IMG/VR virus record: IMGVR_UViG_3300009420_000037
Coordinates: 1-36,242 of that record
DNA length: 36,242 nucleotides
Source: a virus
Reading direction: 5' to 3' (one strand)
Position numbers and translations under genes: made by a program. The notes under the pieces were generated by a model, which ran no database searches, had not been told where the DNA came from, and saw only the letters and a list, made by a program, of their open reading frames with translations. Below, in pieces: positions 16,502 through 26,400 of this stretch (positions are counted from its first letter, which is position 1; the number at the start of each line of letters is the position of its first letter).

Positions 16502-19500
16502 TTAACTGTTATCCCACACAATTATTTTACTTTTAAATTTCGCTTCGGCACTATCAAAAAGTTGTTTCGACTGGGAATTAGTTGTTAAATCGTGGTTTAC
16601 TGATGCGATAATAGAATCATCAATATTACTACCGGCACTTAATTCTTTGTCAAAAGTTGTAAATCTAAAAGTGTAATACCATAAATAGGCATAAGTTTTA
16701 GAGATATTACCATTAATAGTTGAATTAGCTAAGAATGCGTCAATTATTTGACTATATTGTGAACATACTTTTTCCATAAATCTTACAGATTCATCTGCGG
16801 TTTTAAATGAAAGATAAGGTATTGCGTTGTTATTATCATCAACACAAGTTTGCTCCTCAAAATTAATGGTCCACGCGGCATTTTCCTTCATATTTTTTAG
16901 ATTGAAGAGGTTATTGTTAACACTTCTAACCTCAGTATTAAACCCATTCTCAACATACCCAATACCAAAAATAAATTTCTTTACACTATCATCGAGGGTA
17001 CCACTATTAATTATAGTTTTAAAATTGGATTGATTCAATTGGGTTTTTTCTAATTTAACATATGGTTTACTTATTTTTTGACATGCAACACATTTTTGGA
17101 CATCACTTATTTCGGTCTTACTACCACTTTTAGTTGTACTATTTTTAATCGAGTTAGCTCTATTAACCGTATCCCCTGTTGAGCCAGCCAATGTTGGTAT
17201 TCTCCTAACTTGAGAAAGATAGTTTTGTACAATTTCTCTATTTACGCTAGCAATTAACCCGTCAGGCATTTTTAACGAATATTTTGATATACGTACACCC
17301 TCAAAGCTAGTCACAAAATCTCTAGTTGTAATGTCATGCGTTACACTAGTTATTAAATAAGGACCATAAAACATTGGTACATATCTTAAATTAAAATACA
17401 TTGTGGGTTGAATCATCACATTACCCATTGATGTGACATTACAATTATAACTGGCGCTTTTATAAAAATTATATAAACTAGCCGATTGTTGAGCCACTTT
17501 TTGACCGTCAGCCTGTGAACCCATATCTGCCAATATTTGGAATGTTGGGGCTATATTTTTTCTTTGAGCCATATCAATTGAAATTGACTTAAATATACTT
17601 TGATTTTGGATACCAAAATCTACATTAAACGCAACTACTTTGTTTCTATTTGAAAAATTAGTTACACCATCTTCCGATGCTCGAACGGGTGATTGTGAAG
17701 GTTTAGTTATATCAAACGAATCATCACCATATAAGTAATTCTGATTCTCAGGTGAAGTATTTATAGTCTCAGAAACTTTACCAACATAAATAGCTAGTAA
17801 TTTAGGTTCAGAAGTGTGAGTATCCACCTCTAAAAATGTTCCAAAGGTATTATTTGCGATATCACTAAAAGATGGGTCAGGCATACCTTCTTTAACTCTT
17901 TCATTTCTACCATAGAAATTTGAATATGACGGTGTCGGCATAAAAATAAAGTTATTTTTTTCTAAAATGTGACCTATAAGAGATAAAACACTCGCACTAC
18001 CATTAGAATTTTTTAAGAAATACCTTAACTCTTCAATATTAATAACTACATCATCACCTATAGGTCTATTAGCTTTATCTAAAAATAAAAATTGTTCGAA
18101 TAATGTTTTATTTTTAACTTCTTGACCCGATATCCACCTATCATTAAAGTTTTTAAATGTTGTCCATAATTCAGTCTTTAGTAGTCCGTCCTTATCGTCT
18201 AATTTAGATATTCTGACCTGAGCATTATTTACCTTTACCGATGGTAAAGTTTTATTTAAAGTAGTAAAAATCTGATTTAACATATTATTTTGATATGTAA
18301 CCTGTTCAGACATAAACGAATCAAATGTTTGTTGGAAATCACTTTTAGTGAGGTTGTTATTATCAAATTTTTCCGTCATAAATACTTTAATAATTTGTGA
18401 CAAATCTCTTACATTTTCTTTAGTAAACTTAATATCCATTGTTGGAAAGAAGTCCGTAATGTATGACCCATTATCTGAATACTTAATATTGTTTTCAGAG
18501 TAGTCACCCACTCTTAGATATAACTCACTCCATACCTCAGGAAAATTACCCTGACTACCTAACAACGTAGTCGCATTTGATGACGTAGGTACCGTACCTT
18601 CTACATAATAACTAAAATCTATGGGGTCAATAGGTACTATTTTTTCATTCTTTGAGAATGAGTCAAAAACTCTTCTATTAAACCTACCTGGGTTACCAAT
18701 CTTTAAAACGACATCTCTTTCAGTAATTTGTGTTTTATTTAAGTTAACAAAGTTTTCCATTTGTTTTTCCGAAATACTCTTTGCATCGTCTTCTGAATCA
18801 GTACCTAAGTTAGGTTTATCAATAATCAATAGACTTTTCATCACCCTTTCGATGTTATTATCATATTCAATATTAAATGACCCTAAATACTCGTCATCAT
18901 TTTTAGCAGATGGATTAAAAACTATCTGATTGTAATCTTTTTCTTTTTTACAGAAGTTTAAGAAATGTCTTTCAAACTCATCTAACATTTCTTTAGAAAA
19001 TATTGCAAAGATTTCTTCTATAGATTTATAGTCATCATCACTACTTGTATTAATTAAATTAAACGCATTTTGTTGATTTTTATCATTATCAATAAGTTTG
19101 ATATACTCTGTAGTCTTTGGCTTTTTAACCCATTGGTTATTAAAGTAACCGTTATTTGAGGCCGACCATAATGACCTAACATTCCCATTCTGAATAGACT
19201 TGTTATTAATATCAATATTTTGAGTTAATTTACCTTGTGCATTTAAACATTCTCTTTGTGCTTGTGTAAATTTTAAATACCCTGAAGACGGTATTATTAA
19301 CATCTTATGGTTAGGTTCCGTTATACCCGAATTAGATGGTGCAGTTAGATTGAAATTACTATTACTATAGTTATAGGTGGATGCGCTTGTCATTAAATCT
19401 ACTGGTCTGCCCATATCAAAATCAAAACTTGTATTACCTTCAATATCAAAGTATTGGAAGTAACTACTATATTGCATGGTCTTACCTGTATTACTTGGGT

Positions 19501-22500
19501 CATACCCCGCAGATAAAATATTACTTTGTGATTTACCTAATTTAAAATTACCGTTATTAAAAAGGTCATTCATTTCACTATTACTATAATTGATTAGGGG
19601 AGATTTACCAGTAAAAAATTTATAAGTGTCGTTAACCACTTTAGGGTAAAAACCATTATTAGTGAATTGAAAATCTGTTGTAACACCACTAACAGTTGTA
19701 GTTAAAGTTGTTTGAGGCACGTAAGTCGTTGAACCACCAGTATAGTTTTGAATGTCATATACTTTATTTATATTATTAGTAACCGGGTCATATGCGTTAA
19801 CATAATTAAAATCCCCCCATATATCATTTAATATATCACCATTACCATTTTTATCCTCTTTATATCTATGCCATATTGAACCGTATTTTAATAACCAAAG
19901 ATAGGGTATCTTATGTATTGCCGCAAATTTACTTAGTCCCGCATATATGTTATCCCCCCATTTAGTTGTTGTAACACCTTCCTCACTTTCATTTCGACTT
20001 AAATATTTTTCGCTTAGTGTTGGTAATGGAAGTGAGTTTAAATAAAGGTAACCTAAACCAACATATGGATTAACATTACCATTAGTTTCGCCCGACACAC
20101 CTTTTAATAATGCGTTAGTAAAATAAGGGGTATTTAAAAGTGATGTTGTCTGTGTCGATGTTAGGTTATTAGTCGCTCCATTATAGTCCGTACCATAATT
20201 TAAACTTCCCTCAGTTAAATAAAAATCTTTATTTTCTCGATTATTGTAGTAAACAATCGACTGAGCATTTGTTTCATACTGAGTACTATCACTATTATTT
20301 GACGTGTTTTGGTTGGGGTTTGATGGGTAATTTTTTTCATACTGAAAATAAGTCATATAACTATTATTATACCTCTCATCGGTATCAGATTGGTCATCAA
20401 ATGTCGCGATAGTTTTTTTAAGTATATTAAAATTCATAACACTTTCAGTACCATTTGCTTTTTCAATGCTACCCACCGAAGTACCTTTTGAGGTATTTTT
20501 TTGTAACCATATTAAGTTATTAAATGGGTACACATCCATTAGTGTTGTGGCGTTTGATGATGAACTTGTAATATATTGTTCTAAATCTTTTACTGAATCC
20601 ACTGAAGACACAATTTCCATTGAATTTGAATTCATACTTTCGATACTATAAATGCCGAAATCAACATCCATATAACCTTTGATATAGTCCTGAGTAAAAA
20701 TATCTCTGGATTTTCTCGCGTAATAACTACCTTCCCCGTTATTTGAAATAGATAGTAGGTATTGATTAAATGTGGACGCGTTAAATTTAAACTCCTTTAA
20801 TATTTTCATTAATTCAGGAATATTATCTAAACCATCCTTAATGTTGACAGATTCAAAATCAGCTAATACATTATATAATGTTTTTCTAAAATTATTATTT
20901 CTTATAACCTTAGTATAGTTAGCCCCTAAATAAGTTCTTTCATATATTTCGTAAAAAAATGAAACAAACTCTTCATTACTATATGGGGTATGTTCAAATG
21001 GAAACTCCACAGAATTTATACCAATATATTTAGAAACTTGAGTTTCGTTACCATAATTAATATTAATTTTAGGTTTATCTCGTTCTAATGACGCGGTAAG
21101 GTATTCCTCAACAAACTGTATCTCTGGCCATATATTATAATCATATCCTTGGATTGTGTTTATGACATCTTCTTGACCAGGATACTTTAAAACATACTCA
21201 GCGTCACCTTTTTTGGTTGATTCCTCTTCAAAATATTGAGGCCAAGGGTAAACGATTTGAGGATTTTCCAATGTATCACCTAATCCACCTACAGTAACTG
21301 TTTTTAATGAATTTTTACCCTCAACACCAAAAGATTTCTCAGGAGGTATGATAGCACTTAACCTTACGGGGTCAGTTCTAACCTCCCAAGCGTCGGTATG
21401 GGTATCATCCATTAACCTATAGAACGCCTCTGCATTTGCACATATAACGGCCAAAACATTGTTCATGGTGGGATTAAATCCTAAACCAACATCAGATGAT
21501 ATTATTTTTTTCGCTAAGGCTTCTGATAATAGTTTTTCAATAGTTTCTCTTTTCTCCTTGAATGTGCTCTCAATTTTGGATAATTTAGCTAAGAAACTTC
21601 CATTCATGTAGTTTTTATCTTTAACTACGTTACCAAATGAAATTAAGACTGATGGGCTTTCCGTTTCTTGTAATTCTCCGTCAGGACCTACTTTATAACT
21701 TTTTGACTCAACCGCAAATTCCGCTTTAAGTTTTAACTCAAAATCAACTAATTGGGTTTCAGTTGGTTCATTACCATTTCGTCCAATATATGTATCTTTA
21801 TAATTAATAACGCTTGGGTCCGTGATATTAGTTATAAAATCACTAGCTTTAATATTAACTGATATCTTCGATGGATTATCTTTACCTTCAATCACATATT
21901 TACCCGGACTGTAAAAGGTGGGATTATCTTTTAATGTTTTATTACCCTCATCAACGATTATCTTTAATTTAGAAATTGCGGTTCTTCGTCCTTGAGCATC
22001 AAGTTCTTTTTTTAAACCATATAACTTAGAAGCTTTGGTATCATTTAAAATATATAATGATGTCGAATCCACATACTGATTAAACCAATTCTCACCAATA
22101 TCAGGATATACCTTAGTTCGGTATGTTCTGATACCTTTTTCATAACTAACAACGTCATTTAATACTGACATATCTTCTTTAGAGTATGCTTCCATAACAT
22201 ACCTATTGAAGTACTCTAACCTCATCCTCATTTGATTCAGGGTTATTTCAGGAAAATCTTCGGCAATTAATCCTTTAGATTTATATAAAGAATAGACTTC
22301 TTTTATTTTCTCCATTCCTTTAGTCGTATCTATCTTATCTATTGCCACTGTTCCTCCGGCAGGAATACCTTTAACGTTTTCTAATTCGTAACTCTTAGGG
22401 TACATATGTGGTGTAGTATAAAGATAGTCTAATAACGTATCTTGTAAAAAAGCGTGTGACCTAGCAACATATGATGTGGTAATTTTATAACTACCATCAG

Positions 22501-23152
22501 ATGGGTCAAATCTGGCGTTAAAATCTTTTAACATTAACTCTAACTTAATAGCTTTACCATAGTGCCCTTTGACTGTTAATATAAAAATTGGGTAAGGTAA
22601 GTTCATGAATAATGAATAAGGTGACTTATCCCCTTTTTCAAATAGTACTCTACCCTGTACATCAGTCATTTCAATAGTCACTGTAGGTACAAAGGCTGGG
22701 TTCATTTTAATATTAATTTTCGTAATACCTAATAGTTGAGCATCAACATTGTTAGTGTCGCTAAAAATATCGGTTGAACCATTGCTGTCTTGCCCAAAAA
22801 ATTGGTCTGTCCAAGAGGTATCAAAGTACTTTGGGTCATCATTCATTGAACCCCCTAAATTAACGTTAGGTTCTTTTTGGTTCTGAGCATTACCCTCTAA
22901 AAAATTAACTTTTAATTGGGCTACCCCAACATTTTTTACACTATCCCCATAATTTGAGCCGGCGGCTAGTTTAGTTCTTGGAATAACTCTAGCCTCTAAG
23001 TTAGCGTATGTCATTAAGTTCTCTGCCTTAATGTTACGTTCTTGAACTGTACCGTCAGAATTTACAACTTTATTTGGGTCAACCACAACAACATTGTCAT
23101 AATCAGTCTCCACATAAACTTTATCGTTACCAAAGAATTTATTATCTGCCAT
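16502..23152 (-). CDS. Giant baseplate hub protein with C-terminal glucosaminidase/lysozyme-like domain
   Basis: A 2216-residue protein from the ATG at 23152; an upstream TTG at 23173 would add 7 residues but overlaps the preceding gene more deeply. The N-terminal part (about 130-260) has tail-hub strands ('NPAFVPTVTIEMTDVQGR', 'LPYPIFILTVKGHYG'). A late segment (about 1830-1990: 'VAFNVDFGIQNQSIFKSISI', 'SMGNVMIQPTMYFNLRYVP', 'GPYLITSVTHDI') matches the gp27/gpD-type hub fold. Residues about 2040-2216 resemble GH73-like/lysozyme domains: 'GIGYVENGF' with candidate catalytic Glu2068, then 'NNNLFNLK' and 'FKTADESVRFM'. This parallels T4, where hub protein gp5 carries lysozyme and binds gp27. 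The middle is Asn/Ser-rich and unassigned. It overlaps the gp53-like gene by 11 bases. Confidence 0.85.
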   Translation of the reverse strand: MADNKFFGNDKVYVETDYDNVVVVDPNKVVNSDGTVQERNIKAENLMTYANLEARVIPRTKLAAGSNYGDSVKNVGVAQLKVNFLEGNAQNQKEPNVNLGGSMNDDPKYFDTSWTDQFFGQDSNGSTDIFSDTNNVDAQLLGITKINIKMNPAFVPTVTIEMTDVQGRVLFEKGDKSPYSLFMNLPYPIFILTVKGHYGKAIKLELMLKDFNARFDPSDGSYKITTSYVARSHAFLQDTLLDYLYTTPHMYPKSYELENVKGIPAGGTVAIDKIDTTKGMEKIKEVYSLYKSKGLIAEDFPEITLNQMRMRLEYFNRYVMEAYSKEDMSVLNDVVSYEKGIRTYRTKVYPDIGENWFNQYVDSTSLYILNDTKASKLYGLKKELDAQGRRTAISKLKIIVDEGNKTLKDNPTFYSPGKYVIEGKDNPSKISVNIKASDFITNITDPSVINYKDTYIGRNGNEPTETQLVDFELKLKAEFAVESKSYKVGPDGELQETESPSVLISFGNVVKDKNYMNGSFLAKLSKIESTFKEKRETIEKLLSEALAKKIISSDVGLGFNPTMNNVLAVICANAEAFYRLMDDTHTDAWEVRTDPVRLSAIIPPEKSFGVEGKNSLKTVTVGGLGDTLENPQIVYPWPQYFEEESTKKGDAEYVLKYPGQEDVINTIQGYDYNIWPEIQFVEEYLTASLERDKPKININYGNETQVSKYIGINSVEFPFEHTPYSNEEFVSFFYEIYERTYLGANYTKVIRNNNFRKTLYNVLADFESVNIKDGLDNIPELMKILKEFKFNASTFNQYLLSISNNGEGSYYARKSRDIFTQDYIKGYMDVDFGIYSIESMNSNSMEIVSSVDSVKDLEQYITSSSSNATTLMDVYPFNNLIWLQKNTSKGTSVGSIEKANGTESVMNFNILKKTIATFDDQSDTDERYNNSYMTYFQYEKNYPSNPNQNTSNNSDSTQYETNAQSIVYYNNRENKDFYLTEGSLNYGTDYNGATNNLTSTQTTSLLNTPYFTNALLKGVSGETNGNVNPYVGLGYLYLNSLPLPTLSEKYLSRNESEEGVTTTKWGDNIYAGLSKFAAIHKIPYLWLLKYGSIWHRYKEDKNGNGDILNDIWGDFNYVNAYDPVTNNINKVYDIQNYTGGSTTYVPQTTLTTTVSGVTTDFQFTNNGFYPKVVNDTYKFFTGKSPLINYSNSEMNDLFNNGNFKLGKSQSNILSAGYDPSNTGKTMQYSSYFQYFDIEGNTSFDFDMGRPVDLMTSASTYNYSNSNFNLTAPSNSGITEPNHKMLIIPSSGYLKFTQAQRECLNAQGKLTQNIDINNKSIQNGNVRSLWSASNNGYFNNQWVKKPKTTEYIKLIDNDKNQQNAFNLINTSSDDDYKSIEEIFAIFSKEMLDEFERHFLNFCKKEKDYNQIVFNPSAKNDDEYLGSFNIEYDNNIERVMKSLLIIDKPNLGTDSEDDAKSISEKQMENFVNLNKTQITERDVVLKIGNPGRFNRRVFDSFSKNEKIVPIDPIDFSYYVEGTVPTSSNATTLLGSQGNFPEVWSELYLRVGDYSENNIKYSDNGSYITDFFPTMDIKFTKENVRDLSQIIKVFMTEKFDNNNLTKSDFQQTFDSFMSEQVTYQNNMLNQIFTTLNKTLPSVKVNNAQVRISKLDDKDGLLKTELWTTFKNFNDRWISGQEVKNKTLFEQFLFLDKANRPIGDDVVINIEELRYFLKNSNGSASVLSLIGHILEKNNFIFMPTPSYSNFYGRNERVKEGMPDPSFSDIANNTFGTFLEVDTHTSEPKLLAIYVGKVSETINTSPENQNYLYGDDSFDITKPSQSPVRASEDGVTNFSNRNKVVAFNVDFGIQNQSIFKSISIDMAQRKNIAPTFQILADMGSQADGQKVAQQSASLYNFYKSASYNCNVTSMGNVMIQPTMYFNLRYVPMFYGPYLITSVTHDITTRDFVTSFEGVRISKYSLKMPDGLIASVNREIVQNYLSQVRRIPTLAGSTGDTVNRANSIKNSTTKSGSKTEISDVQKCVACQKISKPYVKLEKTQLNQSNFKTIINSGTLDDSVKKFIFGIGYVENGFNTEVRSVNNNLFNLKNMKENAAWTINFEEQTCVDDNNNAIPYLSFKTADESVRFMEKVCSQYSQIIDAFLANSTINGNISKTYAYLWYYTFRFTTFDKELSAGSNIDDSIIASVNHDLTTNSQSKQLFDSAEAKFKSKIIVWDNS

Positions 23153-23459
23153 AATAGAAGAAGTGATTTTCAACAGCCGCTTTATAATCCTGTAACGAGT
23201 TCGTTAACGGAAAAGGTATGAATAAAAGTGCGTTATCAGGAATATTAGACTCTAAACCACCGTATTGTGGATTCGCAGCTAAAATTAACCACCCAAAATA
23301 TGGTGACTCATAAAACTCATAACTTAATTTATCTAACCTACTACGTCCTGTCCTAAAGATGTACCGTTTATCTGAAGGTTTTGACGGTATTCTTACGAAA
23401 GGTACGATGGTCTGTTGTCCATTAACCAAAAAGTCAGTATATCTATTCCAATATCTCAT
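23142..23459 (-). CDS. gp53: LysM-like small baseplate protein (gp53 / tail protein X type)
   Basis: A 105-residue protein with the LysM-like pattern shared by T4 gp53 and P2 gpX: 'RSRLDKLSYEFYESPYFGWL' followed by 'ILAANPQ' and 'IPDNALLFIPFP'. The sequence RLDKLsyeFYesPyfgWLI-xNP-...-IP is the standard form in baseplate proteins; T4 gp53 bridges wedges around the hub. The upstream sequence is a beta-strand region ('QTIVPFVRIPSK'). It starts 2 bases after the stop of the 1587-residue gene and its end overlaps the hub gene start by 11 bases, so the three are translationally coupled. T4 gp53 is longer (196), so tail-X is an equally good label. Confidence 0.82.
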   Translation of the reverse strand: MRYWNRYTDFLVNGQQTIVPFVRIPSKPSDKRYIFRTGRSRLDKLSYEFYESPYFGWLILAANPQYGGLESNIPDNALLFIPFPLTNSLQDYKAAVENHFFYYGR

Positions 23460-23461
23460 AA

Positions 23462-26400
23462 TTAATTAAACGTATTTTTTCCATTAAACGAGTTCTTACC
23501 ACCCTGATTTAGTCCTGAGTATAAATTATTGAAGTATCCGTCTTTAACTGTATTAATATTCGCTAGAGGAACGTCTATATAGTAAAATATTCTTTCTTTT
23601 TCTTTAGTAAATGGCGAATAGTCGTTAAACTTTCTAACTGAACTACGTTTACTAAATCTATCTAATTCTCTTTCAGTCTTATTCTGAACTTTTTCGTAGT
23701 CTTTATTTAAGTCATCAACAATATTATTTACATACCTTACCCATTTATTAATACCGTTTAACCTATCATTCAATAATTTTTCAATAATAATTTCTTTAGT
23801 ATTTAATATTTTTTGGTACATCGCATTCATAAACCTGGCATAATACATTCCTTCACTTTGGTATTCAACCGAAAAAGAATAATCAGACGTAAATGGTTTT
23901 TCAACAAGCTTATTATTATCTGTGAATATTTGGTTGTAGTAGTTCTGTAAATCGGTACCTAACGTTATCATATCGTCCTGCATCTCTTCATATGTGTTAT
24001 TAACATTTTTAGAGGTCTTATCTACCTTATCTGTCGCATTTAAAGATTGTTGTACGTTTCTCGCCTTTGAAGCGTAACCATCGGTATTAGTCATAACAAA
24101 ATTAATTCTATCAATTGTCTGAACTAAACTTAATTGATTATTAACAACTTTTGACATAACACTCATATAGTCAGAGATATAGTTAGTTTTAGTTTCATTT
24201 ATTAAGTTCATAATATTAAACTTATAAAGGTCTATATCCGCATTACTGAAATTTTTATTCTGTATGTTTTTCAATAATGGTGAATTTCCATTACTAACAT
24301 CCATAATTATTTCATCAAATAAATTATTTATTTTAGTTTGTAACTCATCTTCTTTTGGTTTACCAAATAAATTAGTTGTAGTACTTGTTCCTGTGAACCC
24401 GTCAGTAAAATACCCTAAAACATTACCATCGACATAATCTCTTTCATCTGTAAAATAAGCTAAACCATCGATAGAGTACTTATTCGCAACTTCATTAAGT
24501 GAATCAGTTATCGAACTTGTATAATCCTGAACATCCTCGATTGCTGTTGCCATTATAGTTTCAAATGATGTCTGACCACTAAGGGTAGAAATATCAGTTG
24601 TCGGATAGGTTGTGATAACATCTGTTTTAATTGTACCAATAGTAACACCTTTAGTCGGTATATCTGTAGTGGTCGGTCGGTTATCGGAACCAAATGGTAC
24701 TGTCGACTCAATTGCTTCCCATATTTCTTGATTTAACTCGGTTCTATCTTCAGTAACCACCGCCCTATCATCATAAATTTCAGTATTTGCGAAGTAATTA
24801 AATGAAAGTGCGTTTTGTAACCTATTAACGGGTTCCTTTAATCCTTGTCCCCCAATAAAATAAAAGGATAGATTAACATCTGCTATCATCGGTTGCACAC
24901 CAATACCTTCAGGATTTAAATCAAATAATAATGGTTCATAAGTAATCGATAATTGATTAATTGCTATTTTAGTATGATAAAAATCACCAATTCTAAGTAT
25001 ACAAATTGGTGGTGCACCAAACGAGGTGTTCTTAGCGTTAAATTCTGTTGGTCTACCATCGTCCCCAATCACAGGTATAGTGTCACCAGGTCTGATACAT
25101 TGGTGTAAGAACGTGAGTCTAGAGTTTAAACCTTCTGGAGTTGTTGAGTGGAACGCTGGTTGGAAGTACTTTATTTTCTCCTTAATGCCATTATATACCA
25201 TAGGGGAACTTTCCTTTACTAAGTCGAAGTAATCACACTCAGTTAATAGTTTTCTAACAATTATTTTTGCTACTTCTTGTCTTTGTTTTTCAGTCCTTTC
25301 AGGCTGTTTTATTGCCGGCACTTCTTGAGTGCTTTGGTCGACATCATTAGATACCGTAGGTGGTACAATTACTTCATCAGTCACAGGAACCTCTTGAATC
25401 GGTTCAGGTGTTTCAACAACACTATGGAATAGAACTCTTCTGCAGGCCATGGCTTGTGGTGAATATGTTCTATCGGCTTCAGATAAATCGGCGGTACAAT
25501 TAACTCCACCTATAGTAATTTCCTCTCCAGACTTAACCGATTCTATTATAAACTTACCATCGTCTTTCCATTGCTGTAAGGTTTTAGTGGTACCGTCTGG
25601 AGTTAGTGGTAACATATATTTTGTTACACTATCGATTCTCCTACTCGATAATGATTTATTATATGCGGTACTATTAGGTGCGGATGCCGAACCCTGTAGT
25701 AATATTTTAACCGTAGAACCCGCGTTTAACGCTTCCCCAACTCCCCGTATAAATTGTTGTGTTTTATAAAGAGGACCTTTAGTTGCCCCTGTTAAGATAT
25801 TTTCTTGATAAAATTCCTCAACACCTACCGTATTTTCTGGTGAGGATTCGTTTTTATAAGTTTGTTGTAAAGCAATATAAGACTTTAAAGTTGATTGATA
25901 GGTCTCTGTAGTCGTTGTAACATTTTTGTCCTTTGGACCCGGAACGTCATTATGGAAATAATACGCAAAATCGTATGAAGTCTCAGTAACCTTAGGTTCG
26001 TACTCTTCAATCGTTGGGTCTTCAGTTCCTGGAACCTGAGGGTTTATTATATCAAAATTTTCTTTTACTTCACCAGCAACCGGTGAATTAACAATAATTT
26101 CATATATGTCACTATATGTGAACTGAGGGTATCTCAATGCTAACTCATATATATCATACTTTCTACACCCCGCAAAGAATGAATCAACAATACTTGTTAC
26201 TTTATTATTATTACTTTGATTGGCTAGTTCTTTATCAACAATAGCATTTAATATTGAAGGGTGGTCAACAACAATTTTCCAGCTTAGTGACCCTTGTCTT
26301 GTCTTATTATTATACGTGTATATCGGTTCAGGTCTCCCTAAAAATTCGTTTGTATTCCAATTAACCGAGTTTTGTTCACTAACTTTCATATCATAAGGAG

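Noticed and set aside
7583-17110. Identical CVAC motifs in NrdA (C-terminus) and the hub protein (17080s)
   Set aside because: In NrdA it is the expected redox tail. In the hub the surrounding sequence is unrelated, so the match is probably chance.
23153-23173. TTG start adding 7 residues to the hub protein
   Set aside because: The ATG at 23152 gives a smaller overlap (11 bases) with the upstream gene and starts with the common Met-Ala-Asp; the TTG extension lies within the upstream coding sequence.
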